Made by a program: the position numbers and the translations under genes. A DNA stretch of 64,000 nt, taken from NCBI GenBank assembly GCA_964036275.1, contig OZ038435.1, forward strand, positions 34,413,728-34,477,727, read 5' to 3'. Positions 1 through 12,426 of this stretch are shown here, one piece after another. This stretch comes from Litoditis marina (taxonomy: Eukaryota; Nematoda; Chromadorea; Rhabditida; Rhabditidae). The notes under the pieces are model-generated. The model had not been told where the DNA came from. It saw only the letters and a list, made by a program, of their open reading frames with translations, and searched no databases. Each line of letters starts with the position of its first letter. Within the stretch, counting starts at the first letter, position 1.

Positions 1-200
1 CTGTAGATCATTCGCTTCAGAGTTAGCAGTTATCTCTCACTTCCTAGTTTCTGTAGTTTTTGTAGCTTTCCTTGACTTCTCTCTACTTTTTGAGTATTCT
101 GTCCCCTGTCTATCCTGACTGGATGATCCAGCTCGTGATTGGCTGAGTCTTCTATGCAATGACTGAGTATTCTATCTCTGATGAAGTGTATTATACCTAC

Positions 201-3200
201 CTGGCTGGGTGGTCCAGCCGCGGTCTCCATATTCAGTTCTCCCTTGGCCTTTGCCATCATCTCCTCAAACACCGCCATCTGACGCTTCACAGCGGCTATC
301 TGGAACAAATTCTCCACTATTACGGCTTTCACACCTGCGTATCCTCGAACATACGCCATTTATCTGCTCTCACATCTTGAAAGAATACGATTGTCGCGAA
401 ATAGTGGCCAAAGCGAGAAACGTATAAGGAAATGAAATGTTGCGACGTTCTAGCACACCGACTCGAAATATCATTGCACGCATGGGAGAATGATTATTTT
501 TCGGTAGTTCACATGTTTGAAATAATTCTCACTGATGAAAATTAGTTTCATACATATTTTGCTCACCTGATCTTTGATCTTCTCGGGATCTACCATTCCT
601 TTAGAGTCCGGCATTACGGCCAGGCAGGAGGCGGTCTATAAGTACAGAATTATTTTGGGGATTTCTTTAATGCAAACTCGGTAAAATTCATCTCCGTTTT
701 CATCTTTTATTAGAATTACTTCCCAATATTGCAGAGGATATAGGGACAATAATATGTTTCGTAGTTTCAAGTAGTGGTCAACATTCTGGCTGGGTTTTTG
801 ACGTTCAGAGTAAATGAGTTACTGCCCAAGGTGAACCCTCTACTTACAAATTTTTGGTTTTTTTTGAATATATGTTCCATTACAAAGTTATAACGGGAAC
901 GAATTGTATTGTTTCTACTCACAGTGAGATCCTCTAGCTGCTTCTTGAGTAGTTCCTGATTGAAAGAGGTGGGTTGGTAGACGAAACTATTGACGGAGGA
1001 AGAGATTGAACTAGGGAGGTCGGAGGTGGCACTAGCCGTATCTACGTTGATCGTCAGAGGAAACGATGATTCTGGAGTAATTAATAATGGAAGTTGTCCC
1101 ACAAAGTGCTCTGAACCCAATGAGAAACCATTGTGTGTACGGTGAGGCACTCAGCAACTCTCTGACCTGCACAGTGAGCACTACAAAATTAGCTCGTTGA
1201 TTAGCTAGAAAAGGTTATAGGGGCTCATATTTTCTTTCTTGATTTTTGAATATTGTTGATTTTGTTTGCTGAACCGAGCCAATAACGAAACGAATAGACA
1301 GCGAAGACGCTTTTTTGAATCTTGATTTTGGAAAAAAAAACTAACTTCTTGCGTGCTTTGCCAGCGGACTGGTTGGGCTGTCCATCTCTTGATCGGCTGG
1401 CTCCTCGACCCGCGAACAACTGGCACCGTACCGGGATTGGGAGGGAAAGTCGGCTGAAACACATACACATTGTTTCTCAGCAACAAACTGTGGGATAATG
1501 ATTAACCTGGTGAGCAGAATAAAAAAATTGTGAAATCCAGACACGTTTACTCTACTTTCGAACTGATTGAAAGTTCAAAACACAACAGGTCACATTTGTT
1601 TCACCGGATATGAAATAAATTGCGTGCAAGCATTTCGTTCAGTTCTTCATTTATATAATTAAACTATCTAGTGAACTTCGAAATTTTGTTTTATATTGAG
1701 TTTTACATCATGCTCACCGGAAGGGAAATCTCTTTGTACTATTTTGATGGGCACTCGATGTACTTTCGAAGAGTCATTGTCCAGGGTGGTTGAGGAGGGA
1801 GACTGGGCGGCCGACTTGGAGAAAACTCCGTCATCCTGAATGAAATTATTCTAGGGAAAAACCTCATCAAACCTGTAGTTTGGTGTTATTATTTCCGGGG
1901 AGTTTGCTGCTTTATAAATTACAGCACGATTTCTTAGACGAGCAGCTTTAAAAATTTGAGTAGAATTTTATATACTGCTCTACGAAAACGTACATTCATA
2001 GTGACTAAAGCAGATGAAGTGTAGAAAACCAGTATTTACAAACCAAAAAAAAAAGAATAAAATTAGTCGAAGAGTAGCTTAGAGTATGATCTTCTAGTAT
2101 CGACTTTCGTGATGTTCACCAACCTTTTTCAACGTTTTAAATTTCTACCAGCTTTCATAACGTTGATGCACTATATGTTGGGCACATATAGTGTGATGAA
2201 TATGTGATTTGATTTGGTGACTGACGAACCTGCAGTAGATCCGATATCCTGTAACCGGTTGGTCTACCCGAGGACACCCGGCTGGCTTGGATTCGAGGGG
2301 AAACTGGAGCGAAGGCACCTAGAATTTGCGATTTTAGAAAAAATACATAATTGTATATGGATATGTCTGATGATTTCGTCGGAGCAGTTCGCAGATATAG
2401 TAGAACTGCGAGAAGAGGCCGAATCCGACCACCCAATATTTATGGGGAACAAATTTTCGAACCATGCACAGATTAATATAGCTAGATGGCAACCAAGGAA
2501 AACTATGTGAAAACGATTCGACGGGACCTAATAAATATTGAGTAATGCATACAAATTGAGCTCCACGCACTTTTCATGTTGAGATCCTGGAGGGCGTTGC
2601 CAAGTGCCGTGGTCGGCGTGTGGAAACCGGAGCGAGAGGTGAAGGGTTCTGAAAAATTCAATAGTTGGAATGTTAACTAATCAATAATCAGACTTACGAA
2701 GTAAATTGAAAATTACGTTCTTCACGTATGTTATGGTCCTCATGACTTTCTTATGAGTATGGCGGCGTGCCAATGTGACAATGTATTCTAGGGTGTTACT
2801 CAAGGGGTTTTCAATAGTTTCTTCAAAGTGTACTTCAGACTTATTGAAACACGGAATACATGTCACACATCCACGAACTTTTCTTTGGTTTCCTTTTTTA
2901 GCTCGAACTAATCATTTCATTTGGGTGTTTTACAATGCGTAAGTTATCAAATTGTTGGAAAATTGAAGGTAATTAGCTCATTTTCCTTCACTTTTTGTTT
3001 GAAAGACTCGAACCTCTCACTAACCGTCTCAATTGGTGTTTTACGAGGTTTCACAGAGAAAATTGATGAAAGTTTAGTGTAATTAGCTCACTGTCATTAT
3101 TCTCGAAAAATTCGTTTCGGATCTTCTCGAATCTTTCGGTCATGGAATGGAAATCGGAGGGATCGAACAGGGATTGGGAAGAGGGGAAGGCGGCCAGACG

Positions 3201-4064
3201 AGATCGGTACGGGGAAAAGGCTGGAAATAGATAATTATAGAAGAATCGATGATTATGAGAAGGTGACCGAGTTTTGGTTGTATTTTGTTCTCATTCTATA
3301 CGCCATAGTTTACAAATTTCGACCGAAAAGAAACGGGATCAAACTACAATCACCGCGGGATGGGAAATATACACCGAATAGGCTTGCTTTGGAGTTAGAA
3401 ACCTACAAGGAAGATTGGGAAATATTCAATCTGTATGTTACTTTATTCAATGTGACAACGATCTGGAGATCCCATTTCGTACTGCAGATCCTACCTTGTT
3501 TTGGTCTACCTTTACTGTACATTCAGAATCTTCACCGAATAAACATTAAACTACAACTCTGGCTGCAACTTCTCCAGACACCCCTCATTGCTGCTATTCT
3601 TTGTGTCATTTTCCCTATTTCATTGATTTTCAAATGAAAAGTTCAAACAATCAATGGCCCCGCCCATTTCCGGTTCAGACATCAAACTGGACGATTTTGG
3701 AAACGGCGCCACTATGAGAGGACTGAATTGCTACATCCCATTTCTACATAGGGTTAGGTGGTAACTACATGTGAGTTGTAGTTTGATCTGTCAACTTCTA
3801 CTCAAGTGTCGGGGATCAAACTTCAAACACAGCAGATCACCCAATGCGCATCGCATTGGACTTCTCAATCCAGAACTATGCGGAATAGTTTGAAAGGCGA
3901 GAGACGCTTTATGGGTCCTGAACGTCAGGATACTTCCGCACACGGCCTCTGGAGAACTTTATTGACAACTTACCCCCAGAAGACTCGTCGTCCACGGGAA
4001 AGTCACATACTGACGACGTATCCGATGACGTAGTTGCTCGTCCAGAATCATCTGCACTGTCAAC
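201..4064 (-). CDS. Multi-exon gene of unknown function, Ser-rich with C-terminal coiled coil (both ends incomplete)
   Basis: Seen: eight exons on the minus strand, complement of 3974-4064, 3092-3220, 2571-2648, 1718-1835, 1346-1453, 923-1110, 567-635 and 201-299. Nearly all have TTTCAG-like acceptors and GTGAGY/GTAAGT donors, and phases agree at every junction but one. The exception is 2571-2648 to 1718-1835: the strong acceptor before 1835 is out of phase, so either a small exon is missing or a weak GAG acceptor at about 1825 is used. The protein is Ser/Thr/Pro-rich (FSPYRSRLAAFPSSQS, HRVPIKIVQRDFPS), then helical and charged (LLKKQLEDL, PEKIKDQIAAVKRQMAVF). Helical repeats after a disordered Ser-rich part recall BAG-type co-chaperones (BAG2/UNC-23), but I see no decisive motif, so the function is unassigned. 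The first exon starts in phase 0 with an Asp-rich segment; no start codon was found upstream. The gene continues left of base 201. Its intron at 2240-2560 carries a repeat fragment. Confidence 0.72.
2240..2550 (+). repeat. 3'-end fragment of a dispersed repeat, related to 49010-49265
   Basis: The stretch GAAGAGGCCGAATCCGACC at about 2412 and the following approximately 130 bp, ending in an ACCTAATAAATATTG tail, match 49124-49260 closely in order and content (CCACCCAATAT, GATCTAATAAATCTTG). Both copies lie on the plus strand in introns, and both end in an A/T-rich tail. This pattern fits the 3' end of a non-LTR retrotransposon, but no reverse transcriptase is present in either copy. Confidence 0.55.
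3775..3833. repeat. Short inverted-repeat element, TTGTAGTTTGATC family
   Basis: Starts GAGTTGTAGTTTGATC and ends GGATCAAACTTCAAACAC, about 59 bp. It is one member of a family seen about 15 times in the window (see findings). Another half copy is at 3336-3350. Confidence 0.7.
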
Positions 4065-5697
4065 CTGCAAAGGTCAAAGATCAATTCATGACGTCACAAA
4101 AAAGTGTCATTTCACAATGACCTTCCATCTTGATCATCGACCATAGAGAACGTCATCCGTTTCGGAAAGTTTCAATCAGTTTACGGTATACTCAGTGCCA
4201 GTAATGATAATGAAATAACTTTTTTGTAATACTCCTTAACTATTCGGAGCCCTAACTAATTGTCTGTAATTGCGCCTTTCTGGTTACTCTTTCTCAAAAT
4301 CTGAATGTCAAATCCTTTCCCTGCTTTTTCTCTCACCTAACAGTCTGTGTTCTGTGTTATCACCGAGCGTTCGCTGATTACGACTATTAATAAATGTCAC
4401 CGAGACGTCCCCCCCCCAAATAACTACAGTAATACCTAATGGGTGTGGTGAACAGGGTGTGTCAATGCCGTTGTGGCGATAAACACAAAAATAGACATCA
4501 ACTCTGAAAGAAAACAGTTCTCTAGAGAGTTTTCTCGTTGAACAATGATCTCTGTTACATATACGTTGATTTGTAACTAGCATGTAGTAGTTCCTAAGTG
4601 TTACCACGTTTTGTTTTGATAAATAAGGTATGTCAATCCATCTCAAAGAAAAACAAACAAAAACGACAATCTTATCGGTGTGCTTGTAGTTTGAGTTCGG
4701 TGCGTTTCAGGCAAAGTCGATAAGACCAAACTACAAAATTTGTCATCCTATTTCGAGAAACCCCTGTTGACATTAGTTCTGAATGCTATAGTCGCCATTT
4801 TCCCCATAAAGACAGCAGAGGCTTCAATTGATTGAGCGATGCGTGGTGAGCGGTCGTTGATTATCTGCCAGCAGATGGGAGAGTGTGTAGATCAATGATA
4901 CGCAGACGAACTGGCCGCTCGCCAAACCTCGTCCCATACAAAATCGATAGTACGGTGTCCACAACGGTTTGACAAACCCTATAACCCTGGCTCATTTCTA
5001 CGGATTACAAGATAACACGTGTTTCTAGATAATCAATGAATGATTACGTGATGAACGAATTTATCGATAAAATGTACTTTCTTGTAGTATAAATCATCTG
5101 CAACACGTGAAGAAACGTGAAATTTCGGCATTACTCAAGGTGATGTAGTAGAGCACTTGGTAACTATTCAACTTTCCACACGTTCGCTTGTTTTTGTGAA
5201 AACAAAGCACAGCAGAATTGTCAAGGTAGTTCCAATTTCCGCCTCGGTAAACGGCGCCAAAAAGCGTTTCCGCGCCGCTTTTGCGAGTTTTCCGACCGCA
5301 AAATGGTCGACAAACACGTGAGAGACTATGGGAAATAGAGAGACGCAGACGTGAAACAGCGTTCCGTCGATGGGTTTATGACGTGATTCGATTACTCGAA
5401 CCAGTGCGCAGTACAACTCGAAATTGGCGGTACTCACGATGCTGCGGTAAACCTATTGGATTTTATTTTTATAAAAAAATATTTCAGAATGACGAGATGC
5501 TGTAACTTAACAGTTGCTTGAGAAAGAAGAGATTCACGGAGAGGAAGAAAGATAAGAAACGCGTGTTTGTACTAAGCAAACTATATATATACTTGAAAAG
5601 AATTAATTAAAACAATCCATTATTAAAATTAGATATTCATACCAACTATTTTCTCAAAAATCACTTTGTTGGAAGATATTGGACGTATCTTGCAAGC
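4065..5697. other. Gap between two minus-strand genes
   Basis: No supported exon. It should hold the 5' end of the left-hand gene, but I could not identify it. A C-rich run lies at about 4408-4417. A short inverted-repeat element (GTAGTTTGAG ... CCAAACTACAA) occupies 4686-4736. The ORFs at 5168-5505 overlap on both strands without good splice sites and are treated as chance. A minus-strand AATAAA (plus-strand TTTATT at 5462-5467) could serve the gene ending at 5698. Confidence 0.5.
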
Positions 5698-7195
5698 TTA
5701 GTGCTTAGGGATTCTCATTTGGAAGATTGAAGTGTTTTTGAAAATTTTCATTGATTTGTTGTAACTGGGTAAAAGGTTTTCTAGAGTGGAACAGTTCCGC
5801 TTTTTCAGCTCCCTTTTAGTCAACAATTTGGGTCTCCCAGAAAATTTGCGGAATTTGGAACTGGTTGTTTTTATGATGTGCGGACACCACTGTTCAGCCT
5901 GAATTAATGGAGACAGAGGGTGGAATCAAAGTTCAAAGAACAATAAATATCGAAGGGGTTTCTGGATTCGAATAACAAAGAATCTCAAATTTGCAATTTA
6001 GCTATATGTTTATAATGATCAAACGTTAGGGTATGAGTAGATGAAAGCAATATCGAATGGGAATAACAACTTTTGGAGCGGATGAATAGAGGAATAAGAA
6101 CAAATATATCACGAACTATTGTCCGCTAACTGTCTTCGTTTACATATATTTATACTAATGCAAACATTTTCCCGGGAAATCGACTAAACTTTTTCTGTGT
6201 GGTCAACTATATCTATGATAGTATCTTTAATATATTTAATGTAGTGTCAATGCGAGATACCTACCTTAGAGAGTCGTCTATGCAGGGAGTTCGTACGTAG
6301 TCTATCGTAGGTAGCCGAGCTCCCACTCAAATCTTCTCGAAACCTGAACAACTGCGTTTATATGCCAGGAGATGAACATTGAACACGTTTGGAGTGAAGA
6401 AAAACCGGACAGAAAAAAATTATTCAATTTAACTACGAGATCATGGACTTGATGAAAGCCTCAATTTGAATACAATTTGAAGAAGAAAGAGAGAGCTAAC
6501 TTTTCGGACCGTTCTCTCAACATTTTCATTTCCTTCCATGATGATTTCCGTTTGATGGACAGAAACTTCAGTGGAAGCTACATCTATTCAACTAACCTCT
6601 CCAAAACCTGTGATCCAAATTGATTGTATTGCCTAGTTGCTTCATGAATACGTCTCCTAATAGGATCGGCATTACTAGCAGACGCTACTGGAATAAACAT
6701 AATTGATAAACATTTCACAACCTTCGTTATGGAAAGAGTCAGTTTTTCAATGAACCATTGGCAGACTGAAAAAAGTACGGATACAATAGATGGAATATAA
6801 TTGTACGGGTACCTCTATTTTAACGAATACTTTTATACCACTTAGTGCACTGTAGCTCTATCACTCGTGACCTACTTTATAATTAGTGTATTCCCAAATT
6901 ACGAGCGAATAGAAGAAATGTGCAAATAAGTTGCCACGAATACTTGAAAGTGTACCACTAACATTTTCTAGAAGTTCAGTAAATCCCTCTTACCTGCCTC
7001 CAGAAACCCGGGCGACAGCCGAATCGAGTTCGTCGCGCGCGCCGAAGCGTCAATCGATAATCTCGGCTTGTTCGGGATGTGGACCACATTCTCGACGGAA
7101 AATGAGGAGGAGGAGGATGAAACTTTAGACTCGAACCTCTCGTTATTGATCATCCGAGGGGGTACTGTAACACGGAGGATTACGGTAATGGTCAT
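5698..7195 (-). CDS. Small four-exon gene of unknown function, Ser/Arg-rich N-terminus, basic C-terminus
   Basis: Seen: exons complement of 6994-7195, 6597-6687, 6265-6343 and 5698-5898 join with matching phases (1, 2, 0), and each internal boundary has a CAG acceptor and a GTAAGA, GTTAGT or GTAGGT donor. They add up to 573 nt, 190 residues plus TAA. None of the later exons is visible as a long ORF. The N-terminal part has a run of serines (KVSSSSSSFSVEN) and SARATNSIRLSPGF. The middle reads DPIRRRIHEATRQYNQFGS, probably helical. The C-terminus is Lys/Arg-rich (KFRKFSGRPKLLTKRELKKR). No known domain is recognised. The start is uncertain: an ATG at 7195-7193 follows an in-frame stop, but a good acceptor (GTGTTACAG) lies just inside at about 7166, so the true first exon may be farther upstream in the repeat-rich zone. 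The basic tail suggests nucleic-acid binding, which is only inference. Confidence 0.65.
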
Positions 7196-8803
7196 CAAAC
7201 TATTCTGGCCCGAGAAGAAAACTCAAAAATCGAACGGAAATCAGAAGCTGACAGAAGACTCCAAAGTATACAGTACATTTAAAACCAAGAGGTGAGTCGA
7301 ACCGAAGTGCTTGAGTGTCTTGTGAACCAGCGCACAATAACATGTTAGAAGTATTATATATTATGTGTTCGCTCAGGCTCCACGCTCTAGGTAAGAGGTT
7401 CTACGTTCCGTTCCAAGTTGATTTTTCCGTTTTTGCGCTCTACGCTGTAGGTCGGTATAATTTGGGTATGTTTGCAATTTCACAACATCACGTTCAGAGT
7501 GAAAGTCTGTATACTGTTAAAATAGTTGCTATTTCACAACCTGTCTATTGTCTAGGTTTCCCTTCAGGCTCCACGCTCTAGGGTAGAGGTCTGTAAACTG
7601 GAGATGGTTACTCTTCCTCAACTTCACTTTCTGTGAGGTTCTACGGCGTGAGTTGCGGTCAGGCGCCCTGCATTCCTCGGCTGTTCATTAATTCAGAACG
7701 GCCTTGGGCGTGGCGGCTGCGGCGGAATCGGAAGGGACGCGGCGGGACACAAAAAGCAAATCCGGTGCGAAATGGACGAGAGGACACCGAATGTCAGAAA
7801 CACACCCAATACTAGTGAAATACCAGGACGGTATGTTTAGGGGAATGACCGAACCTTAGTTGTAGTTTGATTTCGGTCCATGCTAATGTACGCAATTCGA
7901 GCAAATAGCAATGACATTAAATCAGAAACGGAGAGGGATGGGAGAGATCAAACCCTACACTGGGGCATCCAAAATGAGCAGAATACATGGTATCACGTCA
8001 TCTCGTGATGTTCACTATCATTTCACGTGACTAATAAGTTGTTACATAGGGGAGTTGTGGTACTAGCGTGCGGAAAATCAACTAAAATGGCTGTAATACC
8101 TTCACTCTGAACCTCCAGAGCTGACGGTGGTTAGAGAAAATGGGTCACGTGTAAGAGGTGAGAGAAGCAGAGATATTTTTGTACAATGTATAATGCGCAT
8201 ATGAATGGTTGTTTTAATAAATAAAACATACAAACAATTAAATTATAATATTTGAAGTTTGTATAGGATGTAAGACGAAGCCGAGAAAATTTTCTATTCA
8301 AGAATACAGAAAATACGTGTGAGGCAATCGATTGATAACAGAAAGATGAACGTTGAACAGAAAAAAGTAGAGTCATCAAAGTAATTGAGAACGAATGTAA
8401 ACGTTTCAGAGAACTGGACCAAATTGGGATAACAAAAACATATTTTTGAAATGTTGTTAAACGCATTTGAAGAAGAGAACATGAAGATTGCGATAAGAAC
8501 ACAAAACCCGAATCAACCAATAAAAGTATTTGTGCTGTGTTATTTTCAGCTCAGCACAAAGACTTTACGACTGACCTTATTCATTTGGGAGGTATTTAAA
8601 GTCATCCGAAAACTGTTGAATGTCAATCAAATGCTTGGAACTTTCAATGTCATAATGTAAGTAGAAACAAGCACGTGAACGAACTGTAGAAGCAGTAAAA
8701 CTAATCTTAACAAGTCGTCGAGTTGAGCGAGTGAGAATGTGATAAAATGGTTACGAAATAGGTTGAGGCGTTGAGGACCTAACAAATTGGTTAGAAAACG
8801 ACT

Positions 8804-8960
8804 AGAGATATCCCGTCACCTTTATCCTATTCTGCGTCTCTAGCTCTGCACACTATTTCGCATTCCCCAGTAGAGCATAGCCAGGGCAGAAAGAGAGAGA
8901 AAGAGAGAGAGTACTTTTAAGGAGACGCAAGTTGGGAGTCGGGATATTGCTGCACACGGC
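8804..8960. repeat. Degenerate foldback element, GAGACGCA family
   Basis: Left side reads GATATCCCGTCACC...CTGCGTCTCTAGCTCTGC and right side reads GGAGACGCAAGTTGGGAGTC..GGGATAT, an imperfect inverted repeat of about 55 bp per arm. The same words make the cleaner element at 10823-10994. A GA-rich tract lies in the loop. Confidence 0.55.
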
Positions 8961-9202
8961 CTCTTTGGAACACCGAGCGACAGGGGTTGAATGCGCGTGG
9001 CGTTAACTGGGCGCGACGGGGCGCGGCGCCGGCCATGTCGTCAAAGTTTTATGATGAACAGGTTCTTCCTTCAATTGATGTATTGATCAAGTGTCCACAC
9101 ACAATGTGACAAGCATGGAAACGACAAAGTTGCGCGCGTTCCTGGCGAAATGGGGGGGGGATAAAATAAACGGTATAGTGAGTGCCAAATTTATAAATTT
9201 CT

Positions 9203-9272
9203 GTCTCCGGCCGGGATCGAACCGGCGAGCAAAAGTTCCGTAGCAGGGCGCTAACCACTGCGCTATTAGATC
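9203..9272 (-). pseudogene. tRNA-like relic with intact A/B boxes
   Basis: On the minus strand an A box (TAGCGCAGTGGTTAGCGC) and a B box (GGTTCGATCCC) are properly spaced. The D stem (GCGC/GCGC) and T stem (GCCGG/CCGGC) pair. The 5' acceptor strand GATCTAA cannot pair with the 3' strand CGGAGAC, and the anticodon stem does not pair. It is therefore a pseudogene or the head of a tRNA-derived SINE rather than a functional tRNA. Confidence 0.65.
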
Positions 9273-10147
9273 ATATAACGGTCAAGCTTTTCGAAGACAT
9301 GTGGGCGTACACAGTGGAAAGTGAGATTTACAGTACCCTCCCGCTTTTCCGTGGGCGACGACTATAATATAGAAGTAAGGGAGGAGAAGAGAAAAAGAGG
9401 AGAAGGAAGAGGGGAGACGATCAAGAATAAGGAAGAGGAATGAGAGAAAGGGGAAAGAAAGAAAGGATGTATAAAAGGGTGTAGTAACGCAGAGGAAAAG
9501 GTGAAGAGAGGAAAGATGATGAAAAGGAATTGGTGAGCAATGACTAAAGAGTGCGACGTTCAGATCTGATGCTGTGCGTGCTGAAGCTCTCTTAATTTCT
9601 TCTACATATTCTCTCTTCCCTCTCTCTTCCTCTCCCTTGCTCTCTCTCCCACTCTCTCTCTCGCACCCCTTTCCGTTTCCACTTGATCTCCCCACGGGTG
9701 TGTCTCCATCGGGGTGTGTCTAGTTGTGAACTAAATGCCTTTTCTCAATCGCATTGCACTTGTAACTTGAGCAAAAAAAACTAGAAAGGAAGGAAAAGAA
9801 ACAGAAACAGAAGAATAGAACATCACTGAGAAATAAGAATGTTTTCTTACATATTTACATAATATCTAGTTATCTCCTCTTTCTCTGACGACCGAGTGCC
9901 CCATTCTTTGAATATAGATAAATGAATACATACAAATAGTTTCTAAGAACTTTCTAATATGTTTATTGGTTGATGAGTTCCGTAAAGAGACCATTTCAAG
10001 TCACCGCACAAGTGTTGAATGATGAAAAGAACACATGACAGTTTGGAATCATTGATTAAACACACACTGTTTCTTCTCAATTGGGGGGGGGCGTGGTATG
10101 GGGATAGGAATGAACGAAAACTACATTCAGGGAACTGGCCAAATTTG

Positions 10148-10222
10148 AGTTGTAGTTTGATCTCGATGCGGGCAATCTTTCACGAGATTCGACCGGAAAT
10201 CATCGAAATCAAGCTACAAACA
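10148..10222. repeat. Short inverted-repeat element, TTGTAGTTTGATC family
   Basis: Begins TTGTAGTTTGATCTCG and ends GAAATCAAGCTACAAACAC, about 75 bp. The ACACAGC that follows the right end also follows other copies (3833, 10819, 62972), so it is probably part of the element. Confidence 0.7.
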
Positions 10223-10822
10223 CAGCGGAAAAAGACAAGATACACCTTATATACTTGGTTTGGAGGGAGCGAAAACTCACGACTTGACCGAATTGAATAT
10301 ACGAACATAAATTTATGTTCAATTATTATTATTGAAACTCACAAGAAGGGGTGGTGGACTTCATAGTTTCCTTAAACCAGTAAACTTGTAGAACAAAGAA
10401 ACCTTGAGCATGTCCATACATTGGTCACATGATTCAACTAAGAAAATGTCTCCTACTTTGATTCGTTTGATGAACATTATACTAGTCAAGAACAACGTCA
10501 CGTGAAACGCGTGAAACACACCAGAACTCGCGAACGTTTACTCACGTTTTCACGTGACTCGGTATAAGTTGAGTATACGCAAAATCGCGGAGAAACAACG
10601 GAAGAGGGGAGAAAAACTTGTTCGTTTGTGAGAAGGGTGTGTCTCGCAATTGGGCCCAGATAAGTTATCAGCATCTTTTCCGGGAACAAACAATGAACAG
10701 TAGGTTGACAAAAAAACTCCGCCGGGAACATGGATGCGAGTAGAAATACCGAAAAATATGGCAGAGATTGCGATTGGCAGAGATTGCGATTTACTACCGG
10801 CGATCAAACTACAAACACAGCT

Positions 10823-10994
10823 GAGTACGTATGCTAGAAGATGCCGGCACCTGCATCCAATCCTGCGTCTCTCGCTCTGCCTCACTATTTCTCTTCTCTT
10901 ACATTCCGCCGGGATGTAAGAGCAGAGAAATAGCGCATGTGTGAGGAGACGCAGGATGGGATGAAGGTGCCGGGATCTTCTAGCAAACGTACTC
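10823..10994. repeat. Foldback element with about 80-bp arms
   Basis: The left arm starts GAGTACGTATGCTAGAAGAT and the right arm ends ATCTTCTAGCAAACGTACTC. Inside, CCGGCACCTGCATCC pairs with GGATGAAGGTGCCGG, and CTGCGTCTC pairs with GAGACGCAG. The element is almost a continuous palindrome centred near 10908. It directly abuts a half copy of the TTGTAGTTTGATC element (10802-10820). Confidence 0.8.
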
Positions 10995-11804
10995 GGATGA
11001 CGCTGATAAATCTTTTGAACTTACTCTTTTTCCAATGACCATACTCATGACGCTACACTATATTACATTGTATTTTGGTTGGCACTACACAAAAGTTGAC
11101 TATTACGAAAACTGACACAACCCAAAACGTATCTTGTAACGACAAGTTCACTGACATTCTTCAGAAGTTGATAAAAGATTGCACGGTTAATTTATCAGGT
11201 CAAATTGTTCGAAAGTTGTGTTCTTTGATTGCCTCCCTTCCGTCTCGCTAATAATCATTATCAGACGTTCTATTGGGGTAGTCGATATAGAACATTCCTG
11301 TGTGAAAGTATGTTGGCCACGTGATCCGTGATAAACTAGTTTTCTCACATCGATAGTCCGTTGGAGTCGGACAAAACTTGAAAAGGACCTAAGTTTCAGG
11401 TTCATTCGATAAAATTTCGTCGTACTCAAATTGTACATACAGCCACTTTGATCCCAACTTGCGACGCTCAATGTCCGGAACCAGAGAAATAGTGCATGTT
11501 CGAAGAGACGCAGACTGGTATCTAAGAGCAAGCATATTTTTGAATACGGCCTCAAACGGATACTAATAGACAGTCACGTGAGCCAGAAAACCATCCAGAA
11601 CGTGACTACTATAGCAAAGGATACGTATTGATTTACTGTTTTGGTACCATTGCCATAGCACATAGGATACGTATTGATTTATTCATTCGGTCAATGTGCA
11701 GTGGAGTGATCAATGAGTGTTTCTCTCCACACTTATCATTTCTGTTTTGCTAAACGCGTGACCAGATCTTATCGAATTCAATAATATTTCACAACAGAAG
11801 CTGT

Positions 11805-12020
11805 CTAGATTATTGACCAGCTACGGATGTTTTCAAAATATAAGGTGAGAACGGTATAAAACTGTGCTAGTATAAACCAAATATATAGTACTGCGAAAAC
11901 GTAAATACTTCTTCCATTCTCATTTGCTTTACGAAACATGGAATAAAGAAAATATAGCACGGAACAAACCACGAAAGCCAGGATGAAAAACGTATTGATA
12001 CTTACTGTACGGGTATACAT
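11805..12020 (-). CDS. Doubtful small membrane-protein ORF
   Basis: A 71-codon ORF from ATG to TAG with two hydrophobic stretches (FFILAFVVCSVLYFLYSMF and IYVFAVLYIWFILAQFYTVL) separated by a charged loop. It has no homology I recognise, no visible splice partners and an AT-rich setting, where hydrophobic ORFs arise easily by chance. Listed only as a possibility. Confidence 0.15.
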   Translation of the reverse strand: MYTRTVSINTFFILAFVVCSVLYFLYSMFRKANENGRSIYVFAVLYIWFILAQFYTVLTLYFENIRSWSII

Positions 12021-12089
12021 TTTAGACTACATTCCTATTTGCGACAAAATAGATCAAGTTCCAACCGTTCGCCAAATGACAGTATGGAG

Positions 12090-12190
12090 TGAACTAGGAG
12101 AGAGAGGGGAGAGAGAGAGGGGGGGGGGGGGGGAGAGAGAGGGAGAGAGGGGGAAGAGACATAGAGAGAAAGAGAGAAAGACAAAACGAG
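12090..12190. repeat. GA/G simple repeat
   Basis: Purine-only tract with (GA)n and a run of about 15 G at 12120-12134. Confidence 0.9.
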
Positions 12191-12339
12191 GGAATATAGA
12201 AGTAAGAAGCTATAGAACTGACCAAATCGAGAAAATAAATTGTGTTTTCCCATACACGATGATCTTATTTTATATTTCAGAATTTTTCACTGTAGTTGTT
12301 TTAACTCAAAAAGCAAAGCATACTGGAATAAATTTAATA

Positions 12340-12426
12340 TTCACGTAAAGTCAGCATTCTAATGAGGCATCATGCACGTTTCTGAGTTCTGCTGTGTTTA
12401 ACATGTTTAACGTGACTGTGCATTGA
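12340..12426 (-). repeat. CACGTGAAAC-family dispersed repeat, reverse copy
   Basis: In reverse complement it matches the copies at 14621 and 17372: CAGTCACGT, GTTAAACACAGCAGAACTC, AGAAACGTG, then TGCCTCATTAGAATGCTGAC. Confidence 0.65.

Noticed and set aside
2155..2570. Minus-strand ORFs of 93 and 78 codons
   Set aside because: They read the antisense of the dispersed repeat also present at 49010-49265.
5168..5505. Overlapping ORFs of 89 (minus) and 74 (plus) codons
   Set aside because: Both strands open over the same GC-rich stretch, neither with good splice partners; I could not connect them in phase to the gene at 201-4064.
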